This document shows positions 62,404 through 64,000 of a DNA stretch of 64,000 bases, one piece after another. The notes beneath the pieces were generated by a model. It was not told the DNA's origin, made no database searches, and saw nothing but the letters and a program-made list of their open reading frames with translations. This DNA comes from Undibacterium sp. GTDB taxonomy: Bacteria > Pseudomonadota > Gammaproteobacteria > Burkholderiales > Burkholderiaceae_D. The position numbers and the translations under genes are program-made. Numbering within the stretch: position 1 is the first letter of the stretch; each line of letters opens with the position of its first letter. The stretch spans positions 1 to 64,000 of the forward strand of contig JAUSNO010000023.1 in assembly GCA_030645915.1 (NCBI GenBank). The letters run 5' to 3'.

Positions 62404-63324
62404 TTAAGATGCGGTATTTTCCCCGCCGGTCTTGGCGATGAAATCTGCCCCTGCATCACGGACAGATTGAACGAACGCCAGTGCAGAGCGCGACAAGGGC
62501 GTTGACTTGAGTGTCAGCAAATACAGATCAACCGGGACCACCGGCAGTAAAGGGCGGCATTGCACCTTGTCGTGGTCGGCAGTCGCCGCAGTGAATGGAT
62601 CGATGACGGCCGACCCTGCGCCATGCTCGACCAGGGTTCGCGCCAGCAGATACGTCTGCACCACGGTGTGGGTAGTAAATTGCAGGCCCTGTTCGTCGCA
62701 GGCATCCATCACGCGGCTGACCAGATGATCGTCGAGATCAAGCGCGATCAGGTTCTTCGGCAATTGCGCTACCGGTAAGGGCACATTGTTCAGTTTTTTT
62801 GCCCAGGTGCCGATGGGGGCGATGGCTGTCATGCATCCTTGCGTGAGTGGCTCCGAGGCGATATTCGGATGGCTAGGGTCATACAGCGATAAGGCGAAAT
62901 CCACATCGCCCAGCAGTAATGCATTGACGATGTCGCTGGTATGGTGCGTCGCCAGCGTGCAATGCACCTTGGGAAATTTGCTGCGCCAGGTTGCCAGCGC
63001 CGCCGGCACTACCGTGATCGATAGGGTAGGCGTTGATGCCAGTCGCACCGCTTCATCCGGATTGTTTTTGAGATTGTTGGCCAGCCGTCGTACTGCCAGC
63101 AAATCGCGGTTGAGTTTGTCTACTTCAACAAAGAGTTTGCGCGCTTCCGGTGTCGGGTGCAGCTTGCCTTTGATGCGTTCAAACAGTGTCAGACCCAAAC
63201 GCATTTCGCAATGTTGCAAGACCTTGGTGGCAGCAGGTTGCGAGATACTGAGCAACTGGGCTGCACCGCTGATGGTGCCGGCCTGCATGATGGCGTGAAA
63301 GACTTCAATATGGCGTAATCGCAT
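62404..63324 (-). CDS. LysR-family transcriptional regulator
   Basis: A 306-aa regulator. The winged helix-turn-helix is at residues 1-60 (MRLRHIEVFHAIMQAGTISGAAQLLSISQPAATKVLQHCE), and a periplasmic-binding-protein-like effector domain follows from about residue 90. It sits between the hydrolase and murQ and is transcribed with murQ's strand, so it is a candidate controller of the recycling genes. Confidence 0.9.
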   Translation of the reverse strand: MRLRHIEVFHAIMQAGTISGAAQLLSISQPAATKVLQHCEMRLGLTLFERIKGKLHPTPEARKLFVEVDKLNRDLLAVRRLANNLKNNPDEAVRLASTPTLSITVVPAALATWRSKFPKVHCTLATHHTSDIVNALLLGDVDFALSLYDPSHPNIASEPLTQGCMTAIAPIGTWAKKLNNVPLPVAQLPKNLIALDLDDHLVSRVMDACDEQGLQFTTHTVVQTYLLARTLVEHGAGSAVIDPFTAATADHDKVQCRPLLPVVPVDLYLLTLKSTPLSRSALAFVQSVRDAGADFIAKTGGENTAS

Positions 63325-63389
63325 GGCAAACCTGTCTAAAGTGTGTGCCTGATTTTAACGCAGGCCATCTCATCTGTTTTCATTTTTCG

Positions 63390-64000
63390 TCATGCGCCCT
63401 GATCCAGCGCTTGCCTGACATTGCCATCGGATTGCGCCAGTCGTGCTTGTGCGGCGGCTACGCTACTGCGGTTGAGTAGCGCAACGACAGCGGTCTTCAC
63501 ATGCTGATCGCATTGTGCCAGCGTCTGGCTTGCGCTTGCTTCATCGCAGCCAGTGGCAAACATGGTCAGGCTGATGGCCCGACGCAGCAGCTTGGCATTG
63601 GTCGGCTTCAGATCGACCATCAGGTTGCCATAGACTTTATTGAGCCTGATCATCAAGGCGCTTGAGAACGTATTGAGTGCAATCTTTTGTGACGTACCTG
63701 CCTTAAGCCGGGTGCTGCCCGAGATGAGTTCGTTACCGGTATTAAGTGTCACGCCAATGTCGGCCTTCGCTGTGATAGGGGCGTTGACATTGTTGGCAAA
63801 GCCTATGGTCAATGCACCGTCGGCACGCGCTGCCTGTAATGCGCCCATCACATACGGTGTGGCGCCAGAAGCGGCCAGCAGCAAGACTACGTCGTTGTCT
63901 GTTATCTGTAGCGCCAGCAGATCGGCACCGCCTTGTAGCGCATCATCTTCCGCTCCTTCGATGGCCGTAAACATGGCTTGATGCCCGCCCGCCAGTACCC
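63390..64000 (-). CDS. murQ: N-acetylmuramic acid 6-phosphate etherase, 5' end beyond the window
   Basis: The C-terminal two-thirds of MurQ, which converts MurNAc-6-phosphate to GlcNAc-6-phosphate and D-lactate. The visible part includes AGGHQAMFTAIEGAEDDALQGG, the SIS-domain core LLLAASGATPYVMGAL, TLNTGNELISGSTRLKAGTSQKIALNTFSSALMIRLNKVYGNLMVDLKPTNAKL and a helical C-terminus. The frame continues to the window edge without a start. It anchors the peptidoglycan recycling assignment of this region. Confidence 0.94.
   Translation of the reverse strand, partial: VLAGGHQAMFTAIEGAEDDALQGGADLLALQITDNDVVLLLAASGATPYVMGALQAARADGALTIGFANNVNAPITAKADIGVTLNTGNELISGSTRLKAGTSQKIALNTFSSALMIRLNKVYGNLMVDLKPTNAKLLRRAISLTMFATGCDEASASQTLAQCDQHVKTAVVALLNRSSVAAAQARLAQSDGNVRQALDQGA

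Overview
This window is chromosomal DNA of a Gram-negative betaproteobacterium, most likely Burkholderiales and probably Oxalobacteraceae. That placement is inferred from the mix of protein families (BPSS1780-type membrane protein, glcDEF, OsmC/YhfA, MarC, PEP-CTERM, an AmpG-like muropeptide system) and a roughly 50% GC look; no rRNA or tRNA gene was seen to fix it. The window starts in an intergenic region and ends inside murQ.

Layout. 1-10.8 kb is housekeeping: polA facing a LOG-family gene, a small secreted DUF2782-like protein, thrB, a membrane protein, an OsmC protein, the ribosomal operon rplM-rpsI with a clear promoter and terminator, argC, a coiled-coil membrane protein, a bactofilin and erpA. 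10.9-15.0 kb is the glycolate oxidase set glcD-glcE-glcF. 15.4-21.5 kb holds unlinked single genes (dienelactone hydrolase, cdd, a BioC-like methyltransferase, a secreted HExxH protein, a Cache protein, a PEP-CTERM protein) separated by repeat-rich gaps. 21.8-26.7 kb is a three-gene Mks-type SMC condensin operon. 26.9-32.7 kb has two msrA paralogues around an XRE regulator, then pdxH, a hemerythrin protein, tcdA and a metallophosphoesterase.

32.7-37.9 kb contains a copper-type P-ATPase with two YHS domains facing a MerR regulator, and an old-yellow-enzyme reductase with a TetR regulator and two identical NemR-like boxes. 38.4-43.2 kb is the stress module prkA-yeaH-spoVR. 43.6-46.4 kb is a CadA/ZntA-type metal ATPase interrupted by one in-frame stop, facing an intact CadR-like regulator and operator. 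46.5-53.5 kb has a MarC protein, an amino-acid permease, a CreA protein, a beta-helix protein, an ElyC/YdcF protein, an HDOD protein and two small membrane proteins. 53.6-64.0 kb is a coherent peptidoglycan recycling region: D,D-carboxypeptidase, AmiD-like amidase, GlcNAc-kinase-like protein, AmpG-like permease, M14-like peptidase, peptide-binding protein, VanX dipeptidase, beta-lactamase-fold hydrolase, LysR regulator and murQ.

The most striking unexplained structure is in the non-coding DNA. A 233-235 bp palindromic element occurs three times with 5-bp flanking duplications of the form ATNAT. In two copies the right-hand duplication contains the A and T of a start codon (glcE, msrA2), so the terminal repeat of the element supplies the ribosome-binding sequence at an identical 11-nt spacing. 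Two other transposed palindromes sit on stop codons: one, with a 5-bp duplication, has replaced the last two codons of the elyC-like gene. A further dispersed palindromic repeat family occurs about seven times between genes.
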